Source: Vibrio sinaloensis (GTDB taxonomy: Bacteria > Pseudomonadota > Gammaproteobacteria > Enterobacterales > Vibrionaceae). Taken from it: 64,000 nt of DNA. The stretch is from NCBI RefSeq assembly GCF_023195835.1, contig NZ_CP096199.1:1-64000 (forward strand). The letters run 5' to 3'. Within the stretch, counting starts at the first letter, position 1. Each line of letters starts with the position of its first letter. Under the pieces are notes generated by a model. The model searched no databases. It was not told where the DNA came from and saw nothing but the letters and a program-made list of their open reading frames with translations. Of this stretch, positions 11,437-20,435 are shown piece after piece. Made by a program: the position numbers and the translations under genes.

Positions 11437-13503
11437 TTATTTCTGCAGTAGCGAAATATCGGCAATCTCTAAGAACAGGTTACGCAGGTTGTTTAGCAGC
11501 GTTAGACGGTTTTTCTTCAGCGCTTCGTCGTCTGCCATTACCATGACGTTATCGAAGAACGCATCGACTGGCTCACGTAGATCAGCAAGCTTGCTTAGGG
11601 CTTGTTGGTAGTTACCTGTAGCGAACGCTGGCTCTAGCGCTTCAGTCATCACTTCAACGCTTTCCGCTAGCGCTTTCTCAGCGTCTTCTTGTAAAAGAGC
11701 TAGGTCGATGTCTGCAGCGAGTTCGCCGTCGAATTTCGCGAGGATGTTACCAACACGCTTGTTTGCTGCTGCTAGAGACTCTGCCGCTTCCAGTTCACGG
11801 AAGTGAGAAACCGCTTTAACACGTTGGTCGAAGTCTGCAGGTTTGGTCGGGCGACGCGCTAGCACCGCTTGAATGATGTCAACGCTGAAGCCTTCGTCTT
11901 GGTACCAAGCACGGAAACGGCCCAGCATGAACTCGATAACGTCTTGTTCAACGTTGTCGTTGGTTAGACGCTCGCCAAACAGCGACTTCGCTTTCGCGAC
12001 TAGGTCAACAAGGTCTAGGTTGTAGCCGTATTCAACGATGATACGCAGTACACCTAGCGATGCGCGGCGTAGTGCGAATGGGTCGCTGCCTTTCGGCGCT
12101 TGGCCAATACCAAAGATACCGACGATAGTGTCGAGTTTGTCTGCCATTGCAACTGCTGTTGAAACGCCATTTGATGGCAGATCATCACCTGCGAAACGAG
12201 GCATGTATTGCTCGTTTAGAGCGACGGCTACTTCTTCCGCTTCGCCGTCGTGGCGAGCGTAGTGCATACCCATGACACCTTGCGTATCGGTAAACTCGAA
12301 GACCATTGAGGTCATGAGGTCACATTTTGCTAGTAGACCAGCACGCTTGGATTTGTCAACGTCAGCACCGACTTGCTCAGCAATGTAGCCAGCCAGTTCG
12401 GTAATGCGGTCTGTTTTGTCTTTAATCGTACCGAGCTGCTTTTGGAAAATCGCGGTTTCTAGTTCAGGTAGACGGTCGATAAGCGGACGCTTACGGTCTG
12501 TGTTGAAGAAGAACTCTGCGTCAGCCAGACGAGGACGAACCACTTTCTCGTTACCTTCGATTACGTAACGAGGCTCTTTTGATTCGATGTTCGATACGAA
12601 GATGAAGTTAGGTAGTAGCTTCTTGTTTTCATCGTAAACAGGGAAGTATTTTTGGTCACCTTTCATGGTGTAAACCAACGCTTCAGAAGGCACTTTTAGG
12701 AACTCTTCTTCGAACTTCGCTGTTAGTACTACTGGCCATTCAACCAGAGACGTTACTTCTTCTACTAGGTCATCTTCTAGGTCAGCTATACCGCCAACCG
12801 CTGCTGCTGCTTTTTGTGCGTCAGCTAGGATGATTGCTTTACGCGCTTCGTAATCAGCCATGACTTTACCGCGCTCTTCTAAGATCGCAGGGTATTGCTC
12901 AGCAGAATCGATAGTGAACTCTTGCTCACCCATGAAGCGGTGACCACGGATAGTGCGGCTTGAGGCAACACCTAAGATCTCTCCTTCGATTAGGTCGCTG
13001 CCCATTAGCATGGTTAGCGTCTTAACTGGACGGATAAATTGGGTGGTTTTGTTACCCCAACGCATTGGTTTGGCGATCGGTAGGTTTGCAAGTGCTTTCG
13101 CTGCAAGTTCAACCACGATTTCAGAGGTTGGCTGACCTTTCACTTCTTGTTTGAACAGTAGCCATTCGCCTTTGTCTGTCACCATGCGCTCAGCTTGGTC
13201 AACAGTGATGCCACAACCGCGTGCCCAGCCTTGAGCTGCTTTGGTTGGATTGCCTTCTGCATCAAAGGCAGCAGAAACGGCAGGGCCGCGTTTTTCAACC
13301 ACTTTGTCTGACTGGCTGTCGGCAAGTGCGGCGACTTTAAGTGCCAGACGACGAGGCGCCGCGAACCATTTCACGCCTTGGTGAGCAAGCTCAGCGCCTT
13401 TTAGTTCTGCTTCGAAGTTTGCTGCGAATGCTTCTGCTAGTGTACGCAGTTGTGTTGGTGGTAGCTCTTCGGTTCCGAGCTCGATTAGAAATTCTTTTGC
13501 CAT
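11437..13503 (-). CDS. glyS: Glycine--tRNA ligase beta subunit
   Basis: GlyS is the beta subunit of the alpha2beta2 glycyl-tRNA synthetase and carries tRNA-binding functions. The start is set at the ATG of [16 protein letters not shown] (13503), which has AAGGAG at 13513-13518 and gives 688 residues, close to the E. coli 689. The open frame extends 27 codons further upstream but those lie inside glyQ. The HD-like central region ([16 protein letters not shown]) and the [20 protein letters not shown] segment are conserved. Its ribosome-binding site overlaps the glyQ stop codon, so the two subunits are co-translated. Confidence 0.97.
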   Translation of the reverse strand: MAKEFLIELGTEELPPTQLRTLAEAFAANFEAELKGAELAHQGVKWFAAPRRLALKVAALADSQSDKVVEKRGPAVSAAFDAEGNPTKAAQGWARGCGITVDQAERMVTDKGEWLLFKQEVKGQPTSEIVVELAAKALANLPIAKPMRWGNKTTQFIRPVKTLTMLMGSDLIEGEILGVASSRTIRGHRFMGEQEFTIDSAEQYPAILEERGKVMADYEARKAIILADAQKAAAAVGGIADLEDDLVEEVTSLVEWPVVLTAKFEEEFLKVPSEALVYTMKGDQKYFPVYDENKKLLPNFIFVSNIESKEPRYVIEGNEKVVRPRLADAEFFFNTDRKRPLIDRLPELETAIFQKQLGTIKDKTDRITELAGYIAEQVGADVDKSKRAGLLAKCDLMTSMVFEFTDTQGVMGMHYARHDGEAEEVAVALNEQYMPRFAGDDLPSNGVSTAVAMADKLDTIVGIFGIGQAPKGSDPFALRRASLGVLRIIVEYGYNLDLVDLVAKAKSLFGERLTNDNVEQDVIEFMLGRFRAWYQDEGFSVDIIQAVLARRPTKPADFDQRVKAVSHFRELEAAESLAAANKRVGNILAKFDGELAADIDLALLQEDAEKALAESVEVMTEALEPAFATGNYQQALSKLADLREPVDAFFDNVMVMADDEALKKNRLTLLNNLRNLFLEIADISLLQK

Positions 13504-13516
13504 GTTACTCGACTCC

Positions 13517-14434
13517 TTACGCTTGATCTTTTTTACACATTGGGAAGCCAAGTGCTTCGCGCGATGCGTAGTAGGCTTCTGCAACCGATTTAGTCAGGTT
13601 GCGGATACGCAGGATGTAACGTTGACGTTCAGTCACAGAAATCGCTTTACGTGCGTCTAACAGGTTGAATGCGTGGCCTGCTTTCAGAATGCGTTCGTAA
13701 GCCGGCAGCGGCAGTGGTTTTTCAAGCTCAAGCAGCTCTTTACACTCTTTCTCACATTGTTCGAAGAAGCCGAATAGGAACTCAACGTCAGCGTGCTCAA
13801 AGTTGTAAGTTGATTGCTCGACTTCGTTTTGGTGGAAAATATCACCGTAAGTGACGTTTGAGCCGTCTGGTGCGACGTTCCAAACCAGATCGTACACAGA
13901 ATCGACTTCTTGGATGTACATAGCCAGACGTTCGATACCGTAAGTGATCTCACCTGTTACTGGTTTACACTCTAGGCCACCCACTTGCTGGAAGTAGGTA
14001 AATTGAGTCACTTCCATGCCGTTTAGCCACACTTCCCAACCAAGGCCCCAAGCGCCGAGCGTTGGGTTTTCCCAGTTGTCTTCCACGAAGCGAATATCGT
14101 GAACCAGTGGGTCAATACCAAGAACTTCAAGGGAGCCAAGGTACAACTCTTGAATATTGTCTGGAGACGGTTTTAGCGCTACTTGGAACTGGTAGTAGTG
14201 CTGAAGGCGGTTTGGGTTTTCACCGTAACGGCCATCGGTCGGGCGACGTGAAGGTTGTACGTAAGCGGTCGACATTGGCTCTGGGCCAAGTGCACGTAGA
14301 CAGGTCATTGGGTGAGACGTGCCCGCACCTACTTCCATATCTAGTGGTTGAACAATGGTACAACCATTTTGTGCCCAGTAATCCTGCAGCGCGAGGATCA
14401 TTCCCTGGAAGGTTTTGATATCGTATTTTTGCAT
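13517..14434 (-). CDS. glyQ: Glycine--tRNA ligase alpha subunit
   Basis: GlyQ is the catalytic alpha subunit that activates glycine. The 305-residue product starts [20 protein letters not shown] and contains [36 protein letters not shown] and [13 protein letters not shown], all class II synthetase motifs of this family. It is the first gene of glyQS; the operon is transcribed away from the manganese exporter unit. No T-box leader was seen upstream, as expected outside Gram-positives. Confidence 0.98.
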   Translation of the reverse strand: MQKYDIKTFQGMILALQDYWAQNGCTIVQPLDMEVGAGTSHPMTCLRALGPEPMSTAYVQPSRRPTDGRYGENPNRLQHYYQFQVALKPSPDNIQELYLGSLEVLGIDPLVHDIRFVEDNWENPTLGAWGLGWEVWLNGMEVTQFTYFQQVGGLECKPVTGEITYGIERLAMYIQEVDSVYDLVWNVAPDGSNVTYGDIFHQNEVEQSTYNFEHADVEFLFGFFEQCEKECKELLELEKPLPLPAYERILKAGHAFNLLDARKAISVTERQRYILRIRNLTKSVAEAYYASREALGFPMCKKDQA

Positions 14435-14654
14435 AGTAATTCGCGCGATTCTTTAAGTAAAAGTGGTGTCTAAAATAGAGAAAAAATAACAATCAAGTAT
14501 AACGAGATATTCGCCTTGGGAGTAGGGCTAATCATGATTAATTGCTAGGCAAAAATCTCCTTTAATAGAAATTTTTTGCCTTATATAACCAAATTTTCTT
14601 AAAAGGGAGTAAATCTGCACTTTAGTACTTGAGATACGCGCGAGAGACGGATAG

Positions 14655-14860
14655 AATTTCGCCGTCTTTGGGGAGTAGCTTACTGAATTATCAACACTGG
14701 GATAATCGGTTCGTTCGTCAACATAATTGATGCCAAATCATCATGGCGTTCGAGACAAAGCGCGGCACTACACTACAACCATGTCGCTTTGTTTAGCAAG
14801 ACCTTAGACAAATCATCACGAACCGAGGCGGGGCGTGAGGTTTGTCTTTGGTTTAAATAA
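14655..14860 (+). ncRNA. yybP-ykoY manganese riboswitch
   Basis: The hallmarks of this family appear in order: GGGGAGTAGC (14670-14679), GTCAACATA (14717-14725), GCAAGACC (14796-14803), and a hairpin (AGACAAA 14806-14812 with TTTGTCT 14841-14847) whose loop contains ACCGAGGCGGGG. yybP-ykoY RNAs bind Mn2+ and switch on manganese exporters. It sits directly before a GDT1/MneA-type gene. Exact ends are approximate and whether it acts on transcription or translation is not clear. Confidence 0.88.
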
Positions 14861-14886
14861 TAATCCCTGCCTCTTAAGAGCAAGTC

Positions 14887-15441
14887 GTGAGCGTTTTAGC
14901 TATCTCAATCACTACCGTCGCCTTGGCGGAAATTGGTGATAAAACCCAACTGTTGTCGCTGTTGCTAGCCAGCCGATACCGCAAACCTATTCCTATTATT
15001 GCAGCCATCTTTTTAGCCACGATTGCCAATCATGCCTTGGCGGCTTGGTTAGGTGTGGTGGTCGCAGATTACTTATCGCCGCAAGTGTTGAAATGGGTGC
15101 TGGTGGTGAGCTTTATCGCGATGGCCGCTTGGGTCCTGATCCCCGATAAGTTGGATGACGATGAACAGATTTCCAACCGAGGTCCGTTTATTGCCAGCTT
15201 CATTGCGTTTTTTGTCGCAGAAATTGGCGATAAGACCCAGATTGCCACGTCGATTCTGGGGGCGCAGTATGCCGATGCACTGACTTTGGTGGTGCTCGGC
15301 ACCACGATAGGAATGCTGTTAGCCAATGTCCCTGTAGTGGTGATCGGTAAACTCTCCGCGGATAAGATGCCACTGGATCTTATCCGTAAAGTCACCGCGT
15401 TGCTGTTTGTTGCTCTGGCGGTAGGGGCGGCGCTGTTTTAA
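14887..15441 (+). CDS. mneA: Manganese exporter of the UPF0016/GDT1 (MneA) family
   Basis: The 184-residue membrane protein carries the two family signatures (LAEIGDKTQLLSLLLASRY near residues 14-32 and VAEIGDKTQIATSILGAQY in the second half), the internal duplication that defines UPF0016/TMEM165. About six transmembrane segments are visible. The Vibrio cholerae member MneA exports Mn2+. The start is a GTG at 14887 with a weak AAGAG ahead. The preceding manganese riboswitch strongly supports the function; the gene name is assigned by family and context. Confidence 0.88.
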   Translation: MSVLAISITTVALAEIGDKTQLLSLLLASRYRKPIPIIAAIFLATIANHALAAWLGVVVADYLSPQVLKWVLVVSFIAMAAWVLIPDKLDDDEQISNRGPFIASFIAFFVAEIGDKTQIATSILGAQYADALTLVVLGTTIGMLLANVPVVVIGKLSADKMPLDLIRKVTALLFVALAVGAALF

Positions 15442-15600
15442 AGGCTGTTGCAGATAATCGGAGTAAACAGAACGAGTTAGCTTGTTTGGCCTGCGTTATA
15501 GCCGAGACAAACATTCGCTCTGAGACGTGATCGCTGACCTATTCGCGCCTCTATCGCCATGCTAATTTAACACTGTGAATGATAGCGAGAGGGCAAGCTT

Positions 15601-15861
15601 ATGCTTACACGTTATATGGGGATGACCCCACGCAGTCAGAGTTACTTGTTCACCTTTGGTTTGGCGCTATGTCTATTAGCGATGGTGCTGACCGATATGT
15701 GGCTACCGATTGTCGCAGGGTCGTTTATTTTGACTGGACTGACAGTCGAGGCCTGGATTCGCGCTGAGCACATTATCCCGATGCATGAGGAGATGCGGGC
15801 AATGCAAAAGCAGATCACCAAGCTACAGTCGGAAGTGCGAACGCTAGAATATGATGAATAA
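15601..15861 (+). CDS. Small membrane protein of unknown function
   Basis: An 86-residue frame starts with ATG at 15601 behind GAGAGGG. Residues about 15-32 and 35-50 form two hydrophobic segments (FTFGLALCLLAMVLTDMW; LPIVAGSFILTGLTVE) and residues 58-86 are charged with heptad-like spacing (MHEEMRAMQKQITKLQSEV), suggesting a short cytoplasmic coiled coil. No family was recognised. A clear terminator follows, so it is a complete transcription unit or the end of the mneA unit 159 bases upstream. Confidence 0.7.
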   Translation: MLTRYMGMTPRSQSYLFTFGLALCLLAMVLTDMWLPIVAGSFILTGLTVEAWIRAEHIIPMHEEMRAMQKQITKLQSEVRTLEYDE

Positions 15862-15864
15862 ACA

Positions 15865-15888
15865 AACGGCAGCCAAAAGGCTGCCGTT
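15865..15888. terminator. Bidirectional terminator between the small membrane protein gene and tusA
   Basis: AACGGCAGCC (15865-15874) pairs with GGCTGCCGTT (15879-15888) around AAAA. The genes on both sides converge on it. Confidence 0.85.
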
Positions 15889-15905
15889 ATTCTATCTACA
15901 TGGCA

Positions 15906-16154
15906 CTAAGCCATCCCTTTCTTTATCAGATATTGGTATGGCAGTTGGTCGGTTTGCGAACCAATCAACTGATGATCCATAAAGCGACAGAAACTGGGAA
16001 TGTCGCGTGTGGTGGATGGATCATCGGCGTTAACCAGTAATACCTCACCATCTTGCATGTTGCGAATTGTCTTCCTGACCATCATTACTGGCTCTGGGCA
16101 GCGAAGTCCTTGCGCCTCGAGCGTTTGATTTGCCTGCTCTGGGTTGAATGTCAT
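15906..16154 (-). CDS. tusA: Sulfurtransferase TusA
   Basis: TusA carries sulfur as a persulfide from IscS towards TusBCD-TusE-MnmA for 2-thiouridine formation on tRNA. The 82-residue protein has the family motif [16 protein letters not shown] with the acceptor cysteine at residue 19 and the expected SirA-like fold length. It is a single gene with its own convergent terminator. Confidence 0.95.
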   Translation of the reverse strand: MTFNPEQANQTLEAQGLRCPEPVMMVRKTIRNMQDGEVLLVNADDPSTTRDIPSFCRFMDHQLIGSQTDQLPYQYLIKKGMA

Positions 16155-16292
16155 GGTCGTGTCTTTGGTTACTCAATTAGGCCTAGATGATACCCGTGAA
16201 GAAAAAATATTCAATAACCCCTTGGCAAAGTGATCATTTTGTTTTAACTTAGTTAACAAGTTGGTAACATCTTGAACGAGAGGGCAGATATT

Positions 16293-16481
16293 GTGACAGT
16301 TTTAGATCGACTCACTATCTATTCAGTGCTGTGTTTTATCTCATTCTGTGCTCTTGTGCTACGTTCACCAGCAGAATCATCGTCGTTCATGCCATTGCTC
16401 GGCATGGCCGCTACGGTGGTAGGGATTTGGCTCGAGATGCATCGCTGGCCGAGCGCATCTGAAGAGCAAGAAAACGGTTAA
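16293..16481 (+). CDS. Small two-helix membrane protein of unknown function
   Basis: A 62-residue product starting at GTG 16293 is preferred over the TTG at 16272, because GAGAGGG (16278-16284) is correctly spaced only for the GTG. Hydrophobic segments cover about residues 9-25 (IYSVLCFISFCALVL) and 34-49 (MPLLGMAATVVGIWL). The short C-terminal tail is acidic. No family was recognised. A strong terminator follows 78 bases later. Confidence 0.6.
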   Translation: MTVLDRLTIYSVLCFISFCALVLRSPAESSSFMPLLGMAATVVGIWLEMHRWPSASEEQENG

Positions 16482-16558
16482 CGGCCCTTCCAACTGTTAC
16501 CGTTTTTATATCACTACGCTCAACTACATTCCGACACTATCCCCAGTTTTCTTGGGCT

Positions 16559-16586
16559 TCCCCGCTGAAAAGCGGGATTTTTTTTG
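16559..16586 (+). terminator. Intrinsic terminator after the 62-residue membrane protein gene
   Basis: CCCGCT (16561-16566) and AGCGGG (16571-16576) flank a GAAA tetraloop and are followed by a long T run. Confidence 0.93.
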
Positions 16587-16636
16587 CCTGAAAAAGGTAC
16601 AATCGGCTTATCCCCAGACAAACAACATGGTTAGAT

Positions 16637-17578
16637 GTGGAACTAGAAGATATTTATCGACGCGATCTTAATTTGCTGGTCGCTCTGCGAGTGCTGATTG
16701 AGGAGTGCAGCGTCAGTAAAGCAGCCCATCGTCTAAATTTGAGTCAATCGGCGATGAGCCGAGTGCTGGGGCGATTACGTGATTTGCTTGACGACCCTCT
16801 GTTTACTCGCCAAGGGCAGCACCTGATCCCAACCGAGAAAGCGCTGGAAATTGACCGTTTGCTAGGCGAGCCTTTGGAGTCGTTAAGACTATTGCTCTCT
16901 CCGGTTGAGTTTGAACCTAGTCGCTGCGACCAAACCTTCACCATTGCGACCACAGACTATGCGATGCAGACTATCTTGCCGTTTGCTCTGCCACGAATCT
17001 ATCAAGAAGCGCCTAATGTGTCGTTCAACTTTTTACCTCTGCAACATGACAGATTGGCCGATCAGCTGACCTATGAAAACGCCGACCTTGCGATTTGCCG
17101 TCCGATGGGGCCGGTCGAACCATTGCGTAGTGAGATTTTAGGACGAGTTGGCGTGCTTTGCTTACTGTCAAAGCAGCACCCACTGGCGCAGAGTGAGATG
17201 AGTCTGGCGGATTATCTCACCTACCCACATGCGATGATTGCCATCAGCGATGGCGTAAAAGCGTTAATTGAAGGGGCGCTGGTGGATCAGCCCAAGCGTA
17301 AAATGGTACTGCGTGCCTATCATTTGGAAGCGGCGTTAGCGATTGTCGATACCATGCCGCTGATCATTACCGTCCCTGCTGATTTAGCGTATCTAGTTGC
17401 AGAGCGTTACGACTTGGTCATTAAGCCACTACCTTTTCAGTTTACGCCGTTTGATTACTCGATGATTTGGCATCCTCGTTGTGAGCATTCGCCTGCTCAG
17501 GAATGGCTACGTGGGATCGTAAAGGAAGAGTGTAGTCGCTTGATTGCCAAGCGGATTGAGGATATTGGGTTAGATTGA
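16637..17578 (+). CDS. LysR-family transcriptional regulator
   Basis: The 313-residue protein has an N-terminal winged helix-turn-helix (about residues 9-67: LNLLVALRVLIEECSVSKAA, LNLSQSAMSRVLGRLRDLL) and a C-terminal co-inducer domain. The subtype resembles the NahR/YidZ branch (DLNLL start, DPLFTRQGQHLIPTEKA). The start is a GTG at 16637 with a poor ribosome-binding site, so it is tentative. It converges with acuI across a 148-base gap; a regulatory link with acuI is possible but not shown by the sequence. Confidence 0.88.
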   Translation: MELEDIYRRDLNLLVALRVLIEECSVSKAAHRLNLSQSAMSRVLGRLRDLLDDPLFTRQGQHLIPTEKALEIDRLLGEPLESLRLLLSPVEFEPSRCDQTFTIATTDYAMQTILPFALPRIYQEAPNVSFNFLPLQHDRLADQLTYENADLAICRPMGPVEPLRSEILGRVGVLCLLSKQHPLAQSEMSLADYLTYPHAMIAISDGVKALIEGALVDQPKRKMVLRAYHLEAALAIVDTMPLIITVPADLAYLVAERYDLVIKPLPFQFTPFDYSMIWHPRCEHSPAQEWLRGIVKEECSRLIAKRIEDIGLD

Positions 17579-17602
17579 CTTATTGAGTGGCTGCGTTTCT
17601 AG

Positions 17603-17710
17603 ATAACCTGAATTAACACTGCTTCCCAAGTCGCTTGAGAGTCGCGATTCTTGTCGACCAGTGCAGAGCTCTTTCTGCGCATACTTGTCCGCAATGTCAA
17701 TACAGGTTAT
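17603..17710. repeat. 108-bp element with 16-bp terminal inverted repeats (MITE-like)
   Basis: The ends are ATAACCTGAATTAACA (17603-17618) and TGTCAATACAGGTTAT (17695-17710); the second is the reverse complement of the first at 14 of 16 positions. The interior is also partly self-complementary (for example CTTGAGAG against CTCTTTC), so the whole segment could fold into one long imperfect hairpin. It lies between two convergent gene ends. It lacks attC core motifs. No target-site duplication is obvious. Confidence 0.55.
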
Positions 17711-17726
17711 TTGTGCCGAGGCTAAT

Positions 17727-18707
17727 CTATAGCTTAATCACCACGCGACCCGTGACTTGGCCATTGGTGATGTCTTCTGCGTATTTTGCTGCTTCGGCTA
17801 GTTCTACTTCTGTACATGCTTGCTCAAAGTAGCTCTCTGGTAGTAGCTCAACCAATTTTTCCCACGCGGCGATGCGTTTCTCGGTTGGGCACATGACCGA
17901 ATCGACACCTTGCAAACGAACGTTACGTAGGATGAATGGCATGACAGTGGTAGGCAGGTCAAAACCACCCGCCAGACCGCATGCGGCAACTACGCTGTTG
18001 TAATCCATCTGCGCCAACACTTTAGCCAGCACCTTGCTGCCGACGGTATCCACCGCACCTGCCCAAACTTGTTTTTCGAGTGGGCGCGCTGGTTCTTCAA
18101 ACTCGACCCGGTCGATAATGCGCTTGGCACCAAGCTTCTCTAGTAGTGGACCGTTTTGCTCCACGCGACCAGTGACCGCTGCCACTTTATAGCCTAGTGT
18201 TGATAGCAGCGTCACCGCTACTGAGCCAACACCCCCACTGGCGCCTGTCACTAGAATTTCACCGTCTTCTGGTTTAACGCCGCCATCAATGATGGCTTGA
18301 ACACAGAGCATTGCAGTGAAGCCTGCGGTACCGACCATCATCGCTTTTTTGCTGTCGAGGCCTTTAGGAAGTGGTACCAGCCAGTCTGCTTTTAGCCGCG
18401 CGCGCTGCGCCATGCCGCCCCAGTGGTTTTCACCCACGCCCCAACCCGTGAGGACGACCTTGTCACCTGCTTGGTAGCGTTCATCCTCTGAACTGACGAC
18501 GGTTCCCGCAAGATCAATACCTGGCACCATGGGAAAGTTGCGGATAATTTTGCCTTTGCCGGTAATGGCTAAGCCGTCTTTGTAGTTGAGAGATGAGTAA
18601 TCGACATCAATCAGTACTTCACCTTCTGGCAGTTGCGCGTCATCGATCTGTTCGATAGTTGCGATAGTACGTTTGTCTTCTTGGTTTAGAATCAGTGCGT
18701 TAAACAT
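17727..18707 (-). CDS. acuI: Acrylyl-CoA reductase (NADPH), AcuI/YhdH family
   Basis: AcuI reduces toxic acryloyl-CoA to propionyl-CoA, which matters for marine bacteria that metabolise DMSP-derived acrylate. The 326-residue protein starts at MFNALILNQEDKRT (ATG 18707, GGAG seven bases upstream); a longer frame to 18773 lacks support. MDR-superfamily features are SLNYKDGLAITGKGKIIR, PGIDLAGTVVSS, and the nucleotide-binding VTGASGGVGSVAVTLLSTLG. It stands alone, convergent with a LysR gene. Confidence 0.92.
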   Translation of the reverse strand: MFNALILNQEDKRTIATIEQIDDAQLPEGEVLIDVDYSSLNYKDGLAITGKGKIIRNFPMVPGIDLAGTVVSSEDERYQAGDKVVLTGWGVGENHWGGMAQRARLKADWLVPLPKGLDSKKAMMVGTAGFTAMLCVQAIIDGGVKPEDGEILVTGASGGVGSVAVTLLSTLGYKVAAVTGRVEQNGPLLEKLGAKRIIDRVEFEEPARPLEKQVWAGAVDTVGSKVLAKVLAQMDYNSVVAACGLAGGFDLPTTVMPFILRNVRLQGVDSVMCPTEKRIAAWEKLVELLPESYFEQACTEVELAEAAKYAEDITNGQVTGRVVIKL

Positions 18708-18868
18708 AGGTGGTCTCCACAAATAGAGCAGCAAATTAACAACTGGCTTAGAGTGTAGACTTAAAATTGGCATGACTAAAATGAAACTTTAGCATTATAT
18801 CTATGCGTATCACGCATTTTAGCCAAGGCTTAATGAGCAGCAGTACGTGAACGGGATCGAAAAAAGAA

Positions 18869-18897
18869 AAGCCCTTAAAGCAAAAAGTTAAGGGCTT
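18869..18897 (-). terminator. Intrinsic terminator of the ilvGMEDA operon
   Basis: AAGCCCTTAA (18869-18878) and TTAAGGGCTT (18888-18897) form a 10-bp stem seven bases past ilvA. On the minus strand it is followed by TTTTCTTTTTTC. Confidence 0.93.
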
Positions 18898-18903
18898 GAG
18901 ATG

Positions 18904-20433
18904 TTAGGAAAGGAAGAACTTGTAGGATGGATTGTCGGTTTCATCCTTACATTGGTAACCTAGCTCGCGTAAATGCGCTGAAAATCGAGATAAATCCGAC
19001 TCGTCCAGTTCAAAGCCACACAATACTCGTCCGTAATCCGCGCCATGATTGCGGTAGTTGAATAGGCTGATATTCCAATGGGTACCTAAGGTGCTCAAGA
19101 ACTTGAGCAATGCGCCTGGGTATTCTGGGAACTCAAAGCTGTACAAACGCTCTTTAAGCGGTTTCGAGGGCTTCCCGCCAATCATGTAGCGCACGTGCAG
19201 TTTGGCCATCTCATCATCCGACAGATCAACCACCGGATAGCCGCCATCACGTAAGTCGTGAATGATATGATCGAGTTCTTCTTGACCGCCTAGCAGACGC
19301 ACACCGACAAAAATATTGGCCAGTGAGTCATCGTTGTAGCGGTAGTTAAATTCGGTCACTGCTCGGCCACCGATCAGATTACAAAACTCAAAGAACGCGC
19401 CTTGTCGCTCAGGAATCGTTACTGCCAGTAAGCCTTCACGCTTTTCACCCAACTCACAGCGCTCAGACACATAGCGTAGACCGTGGAAGTTAGTGTTGGC
19501 CCCGGATAAGACGGTCCCTAGGTTTTTATCCTTAAGCCCATTTTGTTCGGCAAACTTCTTCAGACCAGCCAGTGCCAGTGCTCCGGATGGCTCAGCAATC
19601 GCACGAGTGTCTTCAAAGATATCTTTGACTGCTGCGCAAATTTCATCACTGGAAACCGAGATATGGCCATCAATGTATTTTTGGCACAGACGGAAGGTCT
19701 CTTCGCCAATGCGCTTAACCGCAACGCCATCGGCAAACATGCTCACTTGATCGAGAACCACAGGCTCGCCTGCATCGAGCGCTGCTTTGAGACACGCAGA
19801 GTCCTCTGGTTCGACGGCAATCACTTTGATTTCAGGCATCAGCTGTTTCACCAGTACCGCGACACCTGCGGCTAAGCCACCACCACCAACGGGGACAAAA
19901 ATGTAATCAAGATGACCGTTTTGCTGCAGCATCTCCATACCAATTGTCCCTTGGCCCGCAATGACCAACGGATGATCGAATGGAGGGACAAAAGTGTAGC
20001 CATGTTCGGCTGATAAGCGCTCGGCTTCGGCTTTCGCTTCATCAAAATTACTGCCGTGCAGCACCACGTTGCCGCCAAAACCGCGTACCGCCTCGACTTT
20101 GATATCTGGGGTCGTCTTTGGCATCACAATCGTGGTTTTGATACCCAGCTTAGTCCCCGACAGCGCCATCCCTTGAGCATGGTTGCCTGCTGATGCCGCA
20201 ATCACGCCCGCCGCTTTTTGTTCATCCGTCAGGCTCGCGACCATGTTGTACGCGCCGCGCAGCTTAAACGAGTGCACCGGCTGGCGATCTTCACGCTTGA
20301 TTTGCACATGGTTGCCAATGCGCGCTGCGAGGCGAGGCATCTCTTGCAGTGGGGTGACCGTGGCCACTTCATAGACAGGGGCTCTTAAGATCTGGCGCAG
20401 GTAATCTGCGCCAGTTTGTTTGGTCAGAGTCAT
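18904..20433 (-). CDS. ilvA: Threonine ammonia-lyase, biosynthetic
   Basis: IlvA deaminates threonine to 2-oxobutanoate, the first committed step to isoleucine. The 509-residue length fits the biosynthetic form with two ACT-like regulatory domains. The PLP lysine is K57 in HSFKLRGAYN, and the glycine loop is VPVGGGGLAAGVAV. The C-terminal half (about 325-509) contains the allosteric domains for isoleucine feedback. It is the last gene of ilvGMEDA, 2 bases after ilvD. Confidence 0.98.
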   Translation of the reverse strand: MTLTKQTGADYLRQILRAPVYEVATVTPLQEMPRLAARIGNHVQIKREDRQPVHSFKLRGAYNMVASLTDEQKAAGVIAASAGNHAQGMALSGTKLGIKTTIVMPKTTPDIKVEAVRGFGGNVVLHGSNFDEAKAEAERLSAEHGYTFVPPFDHPLVIAGQGTIGMEMLQQNGHLDYIFVPVGGGGLAAGVAVLVKQLMPEIKVIAVEPEDSACLKAALDAGEPVVLDQVSMFADGVAVKRIGEETFRLCQKYIDGHISVSSDEICAAVKDIFEDTRAIAEPSGALALAGLKKFAEQNGLKDKNLGTVLSGANTNFHGLRYVSERCELGEKREGLLAVTIPERQGAFFEFCNLIGGRAVTEFNYRYNDDSLANIFVGVRLLGGQEELDHIIHDLRDGGYPVVDLSDDEMAKLHVRYMIGGKPSKPLKERLYSFEFPEYPGALLKFLSTLGTHWNISLFNYRNHGADYGRVLCGFELDESDLSRFSAHLRELGYQCKDETDNPSYKFFLS

Positions 20434-20435
20434 CT

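Noticed and set aside
11437..13584. Longer glyS reading frame starting at 13584
   Set aside because: The extra 27 codons lie inside glyQ; the ATG at 13503 has AAGGAG and matches the family N-terminus.
14435..14654. Possible T-box or glycine riboswitch ahead of glyQS
   Set aside because: No T-box sequence or glycine-riboswitch core was found; the RNA element present points the other way, towards the manganese exporter.
17603..17710. Possible integron attC (VCR-like) site
   Set aside because: The ends lack the RYYYAAC and GTTRRRY core motifs and no integrase or cassette is nearby.
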